Origin: Anastatus disparis
Taxonomy: Eukaryota > Arthropoda > Insecta > Hymenoptera > Eupelmidae
DNA length: 64,000 bases
Direction: 5' to 3'
Assembly (NCBI GenBank): GCA_017163975.1
Contig: JAFFSR010000362.1
Coordinates: forward strand, 1,568,501-1,632,500
Part shown: in pieces, positions 10,800-22,869 of the stretch
How the letters are laid out: each line of letters opens with the position of its first letter
Numbering within the stretch: position 1 is the first letter of the stretch
Position numbers and translations under genes: made by a program
Notes under the pieces: generated by a model
Database searches by the model: none
What the model was told of the DNA's origin: nothing
Seen by the model: only the letters and a program-made list of their open reading frames with translations

Positions 10800-13700
10800 T
10801 GGAAGCTAAGAAGTCTATTTGCTAGAAAACATGAAATAGAAAAAATAATTCAAGATTATGATGTTATTGTGGGTATTGAAACTTGGTTGAACGTAAGTCA
10901 TACTTGTTCTTTCCCTGGCTACAGCTGTCACAGAATCGATCGACCTTCAGAACAAAGTGCAGAAGGCAGTATCATCTTTATTGTGAGAGCTGATATTGAC
11001 TTCACAATCCTTAACCTTCCTATACCTGACTCTGACATAAAGCTAGGTGGTATTAATATCATAATCAACGAGCATAACTTAAATTGAGTTGCCTGCTATA
11101 AACCACCACAGTCTCATCCTTCTCTAATTGAATGGAATGCACTCTTCAGTTGTCAGCTTATCAGCCAAGAACATTGGATATTAGTAGGAGACTTATACTC
11201 TCACCATACAAATTGGAACCATGACCACATTGATGGGGATAGGAGAAATCTTTTATCGGCGGTAGATTCAAATAGACTTATTATTCATAACATCAAATCT
11301 GATACACATATAGATGTTGGTAGAACGAAAAAATCAAATATCGACCTTATTATTTCTTCTCTTAACATGGCGGATCACATTCCCAAATATTTTATGAACT
11401 CTATGGATCGGACCATTATTCTCTCAGTTTAAGAATCCAATTCGACAAATGCTTTTACCATAGGAAAACTTTCAAAATTCATACAAAAAAAAAAACAGAT
11501 TGGGCAAAATGCTGCAATAATCTAGATAACTCATTTCTTAAATTTTTTTAACCGGATTATCTAAATTTCTCAGTTACCAAAAAATACAGCTTTTGGGTAC
11601 AGCATGTTTAATTTGAGGTCATAGCTAACACTCCAAACAAAAAATAATAAGTTATAGGCACCCACTTTCGTAACTAGTCCCGTGGTGGGATAACGAATGC
11701 GATGGACTCGGTAGACTTCGTAAAGCTAGCTATAAGAAATGGAAATATTCTGGTCTGTCCCAAGACTATTAGAAATACCGGAAAGCTGATAAAATTCTTC
11801 AGAAAATTTATAGGAAAAAGAAAATATCCAGTTATAGAAAATTTTCTGAAACCATTGATTTTAGAACTAACTCTTCATACGTATGGAATAGAACCAAAAT
11901 CTTTAAGAACGAATGGGTTAAGATTTCTAAGCTCAAACATGATAAATCTCTTTTTAAATCTCAAGTTTCATCTCTTTTAAATAAAATAGCTCCTCACACG
12001 TCTCCTGTAGATCCTAATAGACAACATACTAAATTTTCCTACTAAATCTGATTCATTTTTTGACGATCTGTTTGATTTCTCTGAATTTAACGCAGCTTGT
12101 CAATCTAGAAATAGTCATTCTAGATGCAGTCTCAATAGTGTTGACTATTTCATCTTGCTAAACATCCCTGTAAAGTATAGATTAGAAATATTGGATATCT
12201 ACAACCAAATGCATTTGACGTCTCAATTCCCCTCTAGCTGGCAATCTTCTTTTGTTTATTTTATTGACAAGCCTGGTGGACCAGGTCTTAGACCTATAGC
12301 TATGACTTCTTGGCTGTGTAAAATCTTTGAACTAATGACAAAAAATAGGCTTCAATGGTTCTGCGAGCATAACTTTATTCTTCCAAAGACCAATTCAGGA
12401 TTTAGAAACGGATGATCTTGTTATGATAATCTTGCCAATCTGGCCCTGTGCATTGAGAATGCCTTTTGAAGGGGTAAAAGCACACTTGCTGCCTTCCTGA
12501 ACTTAAAAGGTGCCTTTGACAACGTTGATTCACTAACAAACACTGCTTAATAGACTTAATGAGATTAGCTGCTTTTCTTCTTTGATAAAACTGGTTTAAC
12601 ATCTTACATTTTAACGAACCATTTTCACAGAGTTCAACTTCGACCAGCCTCGTTATTCCCATAAGGGAATACTCCAAGGAGGAATGTTAAGTACGTTACT
12701 TTATCTGATATATGTTGCTAACATAATAGATAATTTATCCAAATGTTTTCATGTTTCGCAGATGATATTGCTCTGTACTCCAATATACTTCACTTTTCTA
12801 AAGATAAAAGGCTTTTGGAAAAAAATTTTGGAATTATACGTACCAATCATTTTCACCTGGGTCTAGTTCTCAACCTCAAAAAAACCGAACTTATCAATTT
12901 CAACAAGAAAAAATCCTACCAGGCAAGACGTCCACCCTTGTTAATGGACATAAAATAGAATCTATTGAAGCCACAAAATTTCTCGATCATATTTAATTAT
13001 GAGCTCACTTTCAAGTTACACATCAAAGACATGGTCACTAGATGCCAAAAAGCACACAGGATTTTAAAGTACATTTGTGGAATTTGGTGGGGATATCATC
13101 CCGAAACATTGCTCACTTTATACAAAAATAATATGCGTTCAGTTATTGATTATGAAGTCTTTATCTATTATTCTAAGATGATTGCACTTGCTAACATCAT
13201 CGAAAACCTACAATATTCTGCTCTTGGAACCGTTATGGGATACAGAATTTCTACCCTGAAAAACGTTATTTTAGCGGAGTCTAAAATTACATCTATTAAG
13301 GACAGAGCATCCCATCTGGGTTGTAACTACATAACTAAGTCTCTCTCCAACGAATCAAATTTTTCACATAGAAACATCAGACATTCTTATAATAAGCACA
13401 AAAGATCCGAACTTAAAAGAAAAAGAATAATCACAGAGTGTATAAATAAGGTGATTACTATTACTGACAAAATATTATATGTCTGAAAAATCGATGACAT
13501 CTATGCTAACGATTATAATATTATTCACTTTCACCCTCATGTTAATTTTGATCTAAGTAAATTTCTTCCGTAAACTCAGTAATCCAGGATTCGTATTTGA
13601 CATCTATTATTTTGAAAAGATGGTAGTAAAATCAAAGATTCTGTATACAGAAGATTCTCAAGTTGTCATTATTTCTAGTATCAATAACTTCTGTTTCATC

Positions 13701-14440
13701 TTCATCGCTGAAGCTCTCGCAATTAATTAAGTCCTTAACCTGGTTATTAAAGAGAACAATAAACAACATATTATCTTTTCCGATTCTCAAAGTGTCCTTT
13801 CAGCGATACAGAGCTCTAAACTATCGTCTCTAAGTCATTATTTGATTGCTGAAGCCAAAAAAAATTGGGAAATAAATAAAAACAGTAGAATTGCAAGACC
13901 TTCACAATTTGCTCGAATTCCAGCCCACATCGGTATTGTTGGTAACGAATCAGCTGACTACCATGCTAAACGTGCTACAAAGATCTCACCAGGAAAATTT
14001 TGAATTTCATAAACCGATTTTAAAACAATTTAGAAGAGCCAAGCCATAGAAAACCATTCAACATTATGAAACTTTTAAAAGGCATTACATATTTTCAAAA
14101 CTTCTATAACGACGAAAAAATACCATGGTTCAAGAATAAAAATCTCAATAGAAGAGCCATAGTTACCATAAACTGATTAAGAGCTGATCATTACAGCTCT
14201 GCTTCATCTCTGAAAAAAAAACTTTATAAATTATGCTGCCTGTGAATGTGGATATGATAATCAAGATGCTGAAAACATTTTTTGAGAGTGCCCACTTTTT
14301 GATCTTTAACGTGAAAAAATGTTTGAACAATTCAAATTAAACAAGATCCATACCAATAAAGAAATAATTGTTATTTCAAAAAACTTTAACCCTAAAGTAA
14401 TTATAATTTTGTTAAACTTTCTAAATGATTGTGATCTTGC
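10800..14440 (+). pseudogene. LINE ORF2: endonuclease, RT, RNase H (broken)
   Basis: Remains of the LINE polyprotein, read in pieces. An APE-type endonuclease covers about 10800-11420 (VIVGIETWL near 10865; ILVGDLYSHHTNWN near 11178, the family's GDFN-HH-W region with changes; DLIIS near 11345). The RT covers about 12150-12960 (KPGGPGLRPIAMTSWLCK, an eroded AFLNLKGAFDNV, LQGGMLS, and FADDIALYS at about 12755, the catalytic ADD box). An RNase H domain covers about 13640-14000 (FSDSQSVLSAI, PAHIGIVGNESAD). A Cys-rich tail, CECGYDNQDAENIF, lies near 14240. Many stops and frameshifts; not functional. Confidence 0.8.
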
Positions 14441-14553
14441 ATTGTAATTTCGATTTCTTGTATTGTTATTACCTATGTTATCTACTATATTTATTGTATG
14501 GCTGTATTAACCTTCTAGGTTAGGGTAAGCCAAAAGAAAAAAAAGAGAAAAAA

Positions 14554-14720
14554 AATAACATGAAATATAACAAATCACCAGCATTACTGTTTATTTTATA
14601 TAGAAAACAATTTCCTATTATTTCAGCGTTTGCGATAGCTATAAATAAATCTCAAGGACAAAGTTTTGAAAATGTGGGTATGTATATTAAAAAGCTTTTA
14701 TTTTCTCACGGTCAATTATA
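14554..14720 (+). pseudogene. Helitron helicase fragment, C-terminal part
   Basis: Resumption of the Pif1-type helicase after the LINE. The reading contains FPIISAFAIAINKSQGQSFE followed by a VGMYI segment and FSHGQLY. This is the conserved C-terminal helicase block (the INKSQGQ motif) found in Helitron and Pif1 proteins. It joins in sense to the FIPRIT end of the first fragment if the LINE is removed. It is cut again after GQLY by a small TA-flanked element. Confidence 0.85.
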
Positions 14721-15263
14721 TATGATGATATCTCTGGAATTTTTTAATTTTGAAAGGTCGACCTGACAACAATTTAAAAGTCTATAATACAAGTTTCTGG
14801 AGTGGCACACACTTCAATAAGGGCTTAAATTACTCGTTTCTTGTAGTAGAATATCTTAATGTAAGTGTAATTTTAATCTACAAATTACACTTACATTAAA
14901 AATAGTCAAACAGCTACCTAAAGAAGGGCACATGTACCAGGGTAGGCTTAAACTGTTGTTTTTACCATATTCATTTTACTCAGAAAATTTGAGAATGATC
15001 GAGAGTATGGTACTTTTTTATAGCTCAAGAAACACGCGTATGAAAATATTTAAAAAAAGTATCATTTTTGACGTATAAAATTATGTACCGTAAGTACCAA
15101 TTTTTCAATCGATACCAAAATTTAATTACATATTCTACTACAAGAAACGAGTAATTTAAACCCTTATTAAAGTGTGTGCCACTCCAGAAATTTGTATTAT
15201 AAACTTTTCAATTGTTGTCAGACGGACCTCTCAAAATTAAAAAATTCCAGAGATATCCTCATA
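14721..15263. mobile_element. 543-bp TA-flanked MITE inside the Helitron helicase
   Basis: A non-autonomous element with terminal inverted repeats of at least 110 bp. The outer ends read TATGATGATATCTCTGG and, inverted, TATGAGGATATCTCTGG. Direct TA repeats (14719-14720 and 15264-15265) flank it. Skipping the element and one TA rejoins the helicase reading from GQLY into VSLSHCKN without a frame change, which fixes its limits well. No coding capacity. TA duplication fits a Tc1/mariner-type mobiliser. Confidence 0.85.
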
Positions 15264-15385
15264 TACGTTTCTCTTTCGCACTGTAAAAATGCAAATAAAA
15301 TATATATTCAAAATGAATCATTAAATAATGATACTATACCTAATATAGTGTGAATAGAAATATTAGAAAAATATTTTATTATAAT
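15264..15385 (+). pseudogene. Helitron helicase, last fragment
   Basis: The reading continues as VSLSHCKN and a short asparagine-rich tail, the usual end of Helitron helicases after GQLY. It holds a stop near 15351. The next element begins at 15386, so the true 3' terminus of the Helitron is not identified. Confidence 0.65.
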
Positions 15386-16034
15386 GAGTCAAGCTGTCTC
15401 AACTGGGCACACTAAAAATGAAATTGCACTTTCCAATCATTTTATTATTTTATTACGAAGATGTATTGATAAAAAACAACGTCCTAAAAAATTTTCGAAA
15501 AATTTAAATTTTTTAAAAAGTTATTAACAAATGAAGTCTAAAGCCGTTTTTTTTTCAAAATTCAATTTCTCCGCAAATATTAAATGAAAGTTGATGAAAT
15601 TTTAAGGGTAAGTACAAAACTATCTTCTATTTAAGATGAAATTTAAATTTTATAAAAATGTTTACAATTGTTGTTATAAAATTAATTTTTTAATAAACAA
15701 TTGAAAATTTAACAAACTTCTCGGGTAGGTAGGAAAAAATTTTTTTTTTTTAAGGAATATTCTATAAAGTCTAAAGTATCTTTTCCTGAAAGAAAATTTT
15801 GGTAATATTCATAAACAAAAAAGTTACGAATTTTTTAATGCGGCGGGATGAGCTTGCGGCGCGCTACCGCGAGAGATACTTACGCGCGTTCAAGCGCTCA
15901 GCTTTTTGTACCTGATTATTTATGCATTTGCTCATAATAAATAACATTAATAATAACTAAAACTCGTAATAAATAAAATTCATGAGAAAATAATTTGATA
16001 TATAATATATTTTAATAATTATAACATTTTATTT
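15386..16034. repeat. Left terminal inverted repeat of the 3.9-kb transposon
   Basis: About 649 bp matching 18646-19265 in inverse orientation. It is nearly identical from the outer end to about 15931 (AAATGCATAAATA block). After a ~30-bp indel, similarity resumes to about 16034. It contains a GC-rich block at 15840-15900. Confidence 0.85.
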
Positions 16035-16041
16035 ACAATAT

Positions 16042-18385
16042 CTAAGTAGAGACTTTCTGAACAGTACTCTTAGAATCATCAGAAAAAATCTTGCATGTTA
16101 TATTTTTTGAATCGTGTGGCTTATAGCTATGGTATTGACGTGTTCCTTTGACTGTTTTTGCTTGTGAAAAGCGAGATTCCAAACCTTGTTTATGTTCGTC
16201 ATACTCATTCGATGAACAGAAATCAAAATAAATTTTAGGAAAGGATTTTTGCGCCCATTCAAATAATTTTCGTGTATCCGTTATCTGAGCACCTTGCAAA
16301 CTGGCTCGATAAGCTTGTCTTTTAACACATCTACCAATCCCATCGCAAGCTCCTTTCCATGTGCGGTTGCGAAGAAGTGCCATTCTGCTTTAAAGCCAAA
16401 ATCTTCTTCGTGAAATAGTAAATTCATAAAATTAAATCTATTTTTATATTGTGAACCAACTCCGTCGGAAAAATAGTAGATTTTTTTAATATTTTCAGCA
16501 CCAAATCTATTTTTCAAGAATCCAATCATTTTCGAATTATAAAGGTAAACTCCAGTGGCATCATGGTTTATATACTCGGAAAAAACTACAAAATTCGTAT
16601 GCTCAAGAACATTGTTTTTCTTGTGATATATAACATAAACGTGAAGAGTTGCTTGATCTTTTGACCAATGTTGCGACTGAATAGCATCTTGCACATGAAA
16701 AGAATAATTTTCAGAGTAATCAAGAGTTACGAGATATTCACCATATTCCAGTAAATTTTTCAATTTTTCTAGATATTCTGCTTGCGACTTGGCAATAAAA
16801 TCATGTTTTAAAACTTTTGGCAACTCTTTACCAAGATTTTTAATAAAAATATGTGAACTTTCAGTTTGTGTGAGTAGTTGACATCTAATAGAAAATTATA
16901 TATTTTAGAAAATTAATTACTGTCTAAAAAAATTGAGACACAAATATTTAACAAATACCTGTCAGTTGTGAGCCACTGATTGAATGTAATACTTGTGATG
17001 CCATTATTTTCAAAAGTTGATTTCAAATCATCGAGAATTTTCTTTGTCCCAGGACAGTTTTTACAATTTCCCAGATAACAAGCTGCAGTTTGACTTGGAC
17101 AAATTATTTCAATAAAAAGTTCTCGATAACTTGTTTGAAAATTGATGTTTTTTCGAGCGAGTTCTTGTTTGAGGCCTCTTAATTTTAGACGGATATTGCC
17201 ATGATCTTTACAAACGCAAACATTATGCGTACCCTTAGGACCAGCTAAAATACACTGAGGTGGCCTCAAAGTTTTAAAACTGACAACGAAACTTTTACTT
17301 CCGGAAATTTCTTTTACAAAATCTGTATGTAAATCGGCAAGATTTCCCAATAATAAGCGTTTCTAAAAAAATATTAAGATGAAATTGAAACATCCCTGCT
17401 AACTATTTTATCTCATATCATTACAGATTTTAATTTATCAAAGAGGAAATATTTTATAATAAATCTACATTTTCGAGCTTTTATGTACTTAGATATATAA
17501 TTATTTGAACTATATTACAAACTCGTAAAGCGTAAAAACGAAGCGCAATAAATAAAACAACTGACGATATTTTCATTTTCATACCTGTTCGTGTTGGCGT
17601 TTTCCACTAACAACAACAGATTTGTAGTCTTTCGATCCTGGCATGACCCTACTCACATCGTCATGAAGATAAAAATCTTTAACTTTGTCAATATCTGTAG
17701 TACTCATTGCTCGACCTTTTTTCTTATCTGGATGAGCAAGATAACCCTTTTCCTCTTTCAACTTTTTAGCAGTGCTAAGCATACGTTTACTTACTCCGAA
17801 TTCTTTTACTGCTGTACGTATCGACAATTTATAAGGAATCGTAGTAAGAAGAACTATCTTTTCTTGACGACTTGATGCACAAAATAGGGCTAGTTTGAAA
17901 TCACTGACCCATTTGTTATAATTTTCGTCATTAATAAATTTGGAAACAATTTTTTTATCTACTTCAACGACTGAAAGCGATTGCTTTTTTGGAGAAGATT
18001 GTCCCATAATAATATTTTCGATGGCGCTTACAAGTTTTCGTTTTTTTATTTTATTATCTACACTCGGACACACATAATCTTTATCTTTTTCTTCATTCAA
18101 ATTTTCTTCTTCAGACTCTTCGGCATTTTGTTCAATAATTTTATTTTCTTTATCAACACTTAGAAATTGAAATGTTTTATTACGATATAATTCAACTTTA
18201 CATACAGCACAAACATACAATCCAAATAAACCAGTAAGCCTTTTGTCACATTTATTCGATAAAAACTTAAGATTCTTTGTACAGCAATCATGCTTTATTT
18301 TTTTGAAAGGATTGCAACATTTAGGTGGTGGCGTCATAATAAAAACAATACGACTGACAGATTTGCATATATTTAACAAATGCAT
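16042..18385 (-). pseudogene. Three-exon transposase-like gene, one frameshift
   Basis: Probable transposase of the long-TIR element. Exon 1 runs 18385 (or the ATG at 18337) to 17585, ending in CAG before GTATG. Exon 2 is 17362-16959, ending ACAG before GTATTTG. Exon 3 starts at 16884 after TATTAG. Introns are 222 and 74 nt, and the reading frame is kept across both. Exon 1 holds Cys pairs at its start and a helix-turn-helix-like segment (LSIRTAVKEFGVSKRML). Exon 2 is Cys-rich. Exon 3 has DYSENYSFHVQDAIQSQHW, FSDGVGSQYKNR and EWHFFATAHGK, whose Asp residues could be DDE-type catalytic positions. One base is missing near 16350-16356, shifting the frame before CDGIGRCVKRQAYRASLQG. Otherwise intact, so the copy is young. 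The catalytic role is inferred. Confidence 0.75.
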
Positions 18386-18645
18386 CTAAGTCACGATTCG
18401 AATTTGTTTTCATCGTTATATACCGCTTTTCCAAGAAAATGTCGACGGTTACAATTTCATAGAATTTCAACGTTCGTTGAAAAAAATATTTTGGCATGCT
18501 ACACGTGAGTAAGTATACTCGAGTTAATGATATTAAACAATAAAATAGAATCTAAACAATATTTGAATGCAATAATAATCCATGTACACGATTTTTTCTG
18601 ATGATTCGAAGAGTACTATTCAGAAATTCTCTCTTTAAATATTAT

Positions 18646-19265
18646 AAATAAAATGTCATAATTATTAAAATATAATCTATATTTAATTATTTAATCATGA
18701 ATTTTTTATTTATTATGAATTGTAAATGCATAAATAAGCAGGTACAAAAAGCTGAGCGCTTGAACGCGCGTAAGTATCTCTCGCGGTAGCGCGCCGCAAG
18801 CTCATCCCGCCGCATTAAAAAATTCGTAACTTTTTTGTTTATGAATATTACCAAAATTTTCTTTCAGGAAAAGATACTTTAGACTTTATAGAATATTCCT
18901 TAAAAAAAAAATTTTTTCCTACCTACCCGAGAAGTTTGTTAAATTTTCAATTGTTTATTAAAAAATTAATTTTATAACAACAATTGTAAACATTTTTATA
19001 AAATTTAAATTTCATCTTAAATAGAAGATAGTTTTGTACTTACCCTGAAAATTTCATCAACTTTCATTCAATATTTGCGGAGAAATTGAATTTTGAAAAA
19101 AAACCGGCTTTAGACTTCATTTGTTAATAACTTTTTAAAAAATTTAAATTTTTCGAAAATTTTTTAGGACGTTGTTTTTTATCAATACATCTTCGTAATA
19201 AAATAATAAAATGATTGGAAAGTGCAATTTCATTTTTAGTGTGCCCAGTTGAGACAGCTTGACTC
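18646..19265. repeat. Right terminal inverted repeat of the 3.9-kb transposon
   Basis: Inverse partner of 15386-16034, about 620 bp, ending ...GACAGCTTGACTC at 19265. The few substitutions and single indels between the arms suggest a fairly recent copy. Confidence 0.85.
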
Positions 19266-19544
19266 AATGTAACATTTATATTAACTATTTACTAACAATA
19301 AAGTTATAAAATATTAATATTACCATAATATTAATATAAAAATTATCATTGAAAATTCAAATATATACAAAAATAGTATAAACAAAAATGATGGAATGGA
19401 ATCCAATTGAAGGTAATCATGTTGAAGTAGTCCTGTTGAAAATAAGTACGTATTTGAAGTACATACTTTGAGTACGTACTTCAAGTATGTACTAAAAGTA
19501 TATACTTTACTTAAGTACGTACTATTTTAGAACATTTTAGTATA

Positions 19545-19663
19545 TACTTTTATTGAAAGTATGTACTTTTATTGAAAGTATGTACTTTTATTGAAAGTAT
19601 GTACTTTTATTGAAAGTATGTACTTTTATTGAAAGTATGTACTTTTATTGAAAGTATGTACTT
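19545..19663. repeat. 19-bp tandem repeat, ~6 copies
   Basis: Perfect or near-perfect copies of ATGTACTTTTATTGAAAGT in head-to-tail order inside the GTAC-rich element. Confidence 0.9.
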
Positions 19664-20105
19664 TTTAAGTATATTTTAATAAATAATATTTTTTTTAAAT
19701 ATGTACTTTATTAGACAATACCTACTATTTTGAAAGTATGTACTTTTTAAAAATATTTTTATAAAAATATATATGTACATATATGTGTACTTTTATTTTT
19801 AAAATGAGTATTTTCTTGAAAAGTATGTACCCTATTTTAATAAAAGTACTTACTTATGTAGAAGTATATACTTTTTAGAACATTTTCATACATACTTTTT
19901 TATACGATGTATGTACTTTCATATAAAAGTATATACTGTAGCTACGTGACTAATTTTGTTTTACTTTAGTATGTACTTTTTGAAAAGTGCATACTTTTCT
20001 AAAAAAGTACGTACTTGATCTAAACTGTATATACTTGAAGTATGTGATTAAAGTATGTACTGATTTTTAACTGTAAACAAATACGGAATTTTATAGCCTT
20101 ATATA

Positions 20106-21074
20106 CAGTACCGGGCAATAATACTGAGCAGGTTATCAAATTTTTGCTCCGACTTTGAAAAAGCGTATCTTCTTCAATTTTGATCCTAGAAAAAATTTAA
20201 GAAAAGCATTTAAAAGTATTCTTTAAATGCTTTCTTTTTAGCTTACTTACATTTCTTTAACGATATAAAAAAAAATAATCGCTTTGGCAATTTTGAAATT
20301 TTTTTCATTTTTGCATTTTTCTTCAATCAGCTGTAGTTTTTTAAATAGTTGAGTTGGAAAAAATTTGAAAAAAGATTTGGAAAGGGCTCTAAAAATGCTA
20401 TTTGCAGCTATTTTTACCAAAATTTTTTAATTATTTTTGTCAAGTTTTAAGCATATAAAGTTATCGATCTAAAACTTTTGCAGTTGTAAAAAACATTTGA
20501 ATAGCAAGTAGAAAATAATCGCTGGTGAAATAGTGATTTAATTTTAGTAGGAAATTATAACTATTCATTATTAATAATAAAACATAATAAAGTATGAAAC
20601 AACAAAAAGATTTATTTTCCAAAATTATATCATAGAAATCAAAAGTTTTGCACCAGCGATTATTTTCTACTTGCTATTCAAGTGTTTTTTACAACTGCAA
20701 AAGTTTTAGATCGATAACTTTATATGCTTATAACTTGACAAAAAATAATTAAAAAATTTTTGTAAAAATAGCTGCAAATAGAATTTTTAGAGCCTTTTCC
20801 AAATCTATTTTCAAATTTTTTCCAACTCAATTATTTAAAAAACTACAGCTGATTGAAGAAAAATGCAAAAATGAAAAAAATTTCAAAATTACCAAAGCGA
20901 TTATTTTTTTTTTTAATATCGTTAAAAAAATGTAAGTAAGCTAAAAAGAAAGCATTTAAAGGATACTTTTAAATGCTTTTCTTAAATTTTTTCTAGGATC
21001 AAAATTGAAGAAGATACGCTTTTTCAAAGTCGGAGCAAAAATTTGATAACCTGCTCAGAATTATTGCCCGGTAC
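20106..21074. mobile_element. 969-bp palindromic Tc1/mariner-like MITE
   Basis: The ends CAGTACCGGGCAATAAT and their inverse are flanked by TA on both sides (20104-20105; 21075-21076). The two arms (~470 bp each) are nearly identical over their whole length with only a short centre, so a single strand would fold into one long hairpin. No open frame of note. The CAGTACC terminus and TA target fit Tc1/mariner-type mobilisation. The CAGTACC start is shared with the element ends at 26725, 52551 and 54615, but the following bases differ. Confidence 0.85.
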
Positions 21075-21209
21075 TGTATATACTTTTCAAAACAGTACCT
21101 ACTAAAATGTTCCAAAATAGTACGTACTTAAGTAAAGTATGTACTTGAAGTACATACTTGAAGTACATACTCAAAGTACGTACTTGAAGTACGTACTTAT
21201 TTTCAACAG

Positions 21210-22860
21210 AGTGATGCCACTGATCAACAAATGATAGAAGATTTAAATAATCAAATTGAAGACCATTTAAATTACGAAAAAGAATACTAAAATATTTTTA
21301 CGCACCGAGCGGCTAGTGCAATTATTGAATTTATGAGCGTTGATAAGTAATTTGCTAGGTCCCGAGACCTTTTTAGTTATAAACGGCGAGCGTAGATTGA
21401 GGGTGGGTAATGATATGATTTATAAATAATTAAAATCCTTACCTTTATTGCTGATTAAAAAATGGAGAGTGTTTTATTCCTTATAATTCTCTTTATTGTT
21501 GATATTCGAGGGTTACAAATTCCTTACAATGTTCGTACTCTCTTTTTTATTTAACGTGTTTATATTGAACTTAACAATTGAGTAAACTTTATACAAATTT
21601 ATTATTTGAAAAATAATACAGAAATATAAACTTTATATAAATTTATTATGACAAGACTAATACTTTGAAAGAAATATAACTTTTTATGTTGAAGTTTCAG
21701 AATAACTTTTTATATAGATATTTAATGCACTAGAAGCTAGTACTTACTAGATTCGCAAGCTATAATGAACTGACGCAAGGCAGAATAGAATAGTAATGAG
21801 AATAGGAGAGCTTTTTCGGGGACCTATGGTCAGTTATATAACGAATTCGATATCTTCTAGGGATTAACAGTTTGGTTCGGTGTCTATGTATTTTTATGAT
21901 AGATCATAAAAAGGCATTAACCAAAGCGAACAAATCCTTATCAGATTTTGGATCGATATATTTACAATAGAATGCCGAAAAATTGTAGAAGCCATCGCAT
22001 AAATAAGGTGAAAAAAATAAGGTAGTGAAACTATGAGGAAATTAAGTAAAAACAATAAAAAAATATTTGATACAGAAACATCACGAATTGCTGAGATGTT
22101 ACACACACGACAATAATTTAATGTCCTGAATATTGTGGTAGGAATCAAGATTTATTGTAGCAACAAATTTAATATACCTTAAATATACCTAAAATTAATC
22201 AAATTAAATTAATTATATTTTAATATTTTGAATTTAATGTAAAGATCAAAATATATCAAAGCATTATAATTGGTCGCACAATTTAAACATCTAATGATTA
22301 AAATTAAATTGATGTTAATCAAAATTTAAGAATCAAAATTTATTGAAGCATCATATTTGATTGCACAAAAATAAAACTCCAAATTAAACAAATCGAATCG
22401 ATGGAAATTCAATACTTCAAATTTTTATGAAAAAAGTGAAATTTATTAAAACAGTCACGAAGCTTATGTGCTAAAAGTAACTTTCATAATTTTACCAACA
22501 TATTGCATAATCAATGACAATGGATGGAAAACTACTATAAACGTCTAAGGTACAGTCTGTTTAGAATAATTTTATAAGCCTTATTGATGACTCCTAAATG
22601 AAAAGACTTATACGAAACGTTGTCCTTATAGCTGAGATTTGTATGGATATGCTTTTAAACGTGCACATAATAAACAGAACAATAAAATCCCTTTAACAAA
22701 AAATTTATCGTCATTCAATGAATATGATAATCGCTGAAACAAAAAGACAGTCACTTTTTTCAACGTAATCGTCATCGAAATCATCATAAACATAACGGTC
22801 GACGTTATCGATAAAACATTTTTACTATTGTAGACATGATTAACTTCATTATAATTAGTA
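21210..22860. other. AT-rich stretch, no gene recognised
   Basis: No convincing reading frame. A short sense-looking run next to the element end (about 21212-21285) may be an old coding remnant, but I cannot identify it. The rest is AT-rich and unremarkable. Confidence 0.4.
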
Positions 22861-22869
22861 ATATCATCA

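Larger units (their letters stand above)
9095..14553 (+). mobile_element. I-like non-LTR retrotransposon (LINE), near full length
   Basis: A 5.46-kb LINE inserted in the Helitron helicase. The target duplication reads AATAACATTAAA (9083-9094) and AATAACATGAAA (14554-14565), 11 of 12 identical. The 3' end is A-rich (about 14531-14555). It carries a gag-like ORF1 with a trace of a CCHC knuckle. ORF2 has endonuclease, reverse transcriptase, an RNase H domain and a C-terminal Cys-rich segment. RNase H plus that Cys-rich end point to the I/Nimb group, but I did not compare it to references. Both ORFs hold many stops and frameshifts. Confidence 0.85.
15386..19265 (-). mobile_element. 3.9-kb DNA transposon with ~0.6-kb terminal inverted repeats
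   Basis: A cut-and-paste transposon candidate. Both ends open with GAGTCAAGCTGTCTCAACTG (right end inverted) and stay highly similar for about 620-650 bp. A possible 3-bp duplication AAT lies at both junctions (15383-15385; 19266-19268). Between the ends lies one three-exon gene on the minus strand. The protein belongs to a repeated family I recall as unnamed predicted proteins in insects and cnidarians, with blocks DYSENYSF, SDGVGSQYKNR and CDGIG. A relation to the Sola group is a guess. It lies exactly where the Helitron fragment stops. Confidence 0.85.
19433..21209. mobile_element. GTAC-rich inverted-repeat element, host of a second insertion
   Basis: The ends CTGTTGAAAATAAGTACGTA (left) and its reverse complement (right, to 21209) continue as ~115-bp inverted repeats. 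These are built from AAGTACGTAC, AAGTATGTAC and related words. The interior is filled with the same words. A 969-bp palindromic element (20106-21074) is inserted in it, so the original element was about 0.8 kb. No coding potential; target duplication not resolved. Confidence 0.7.
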
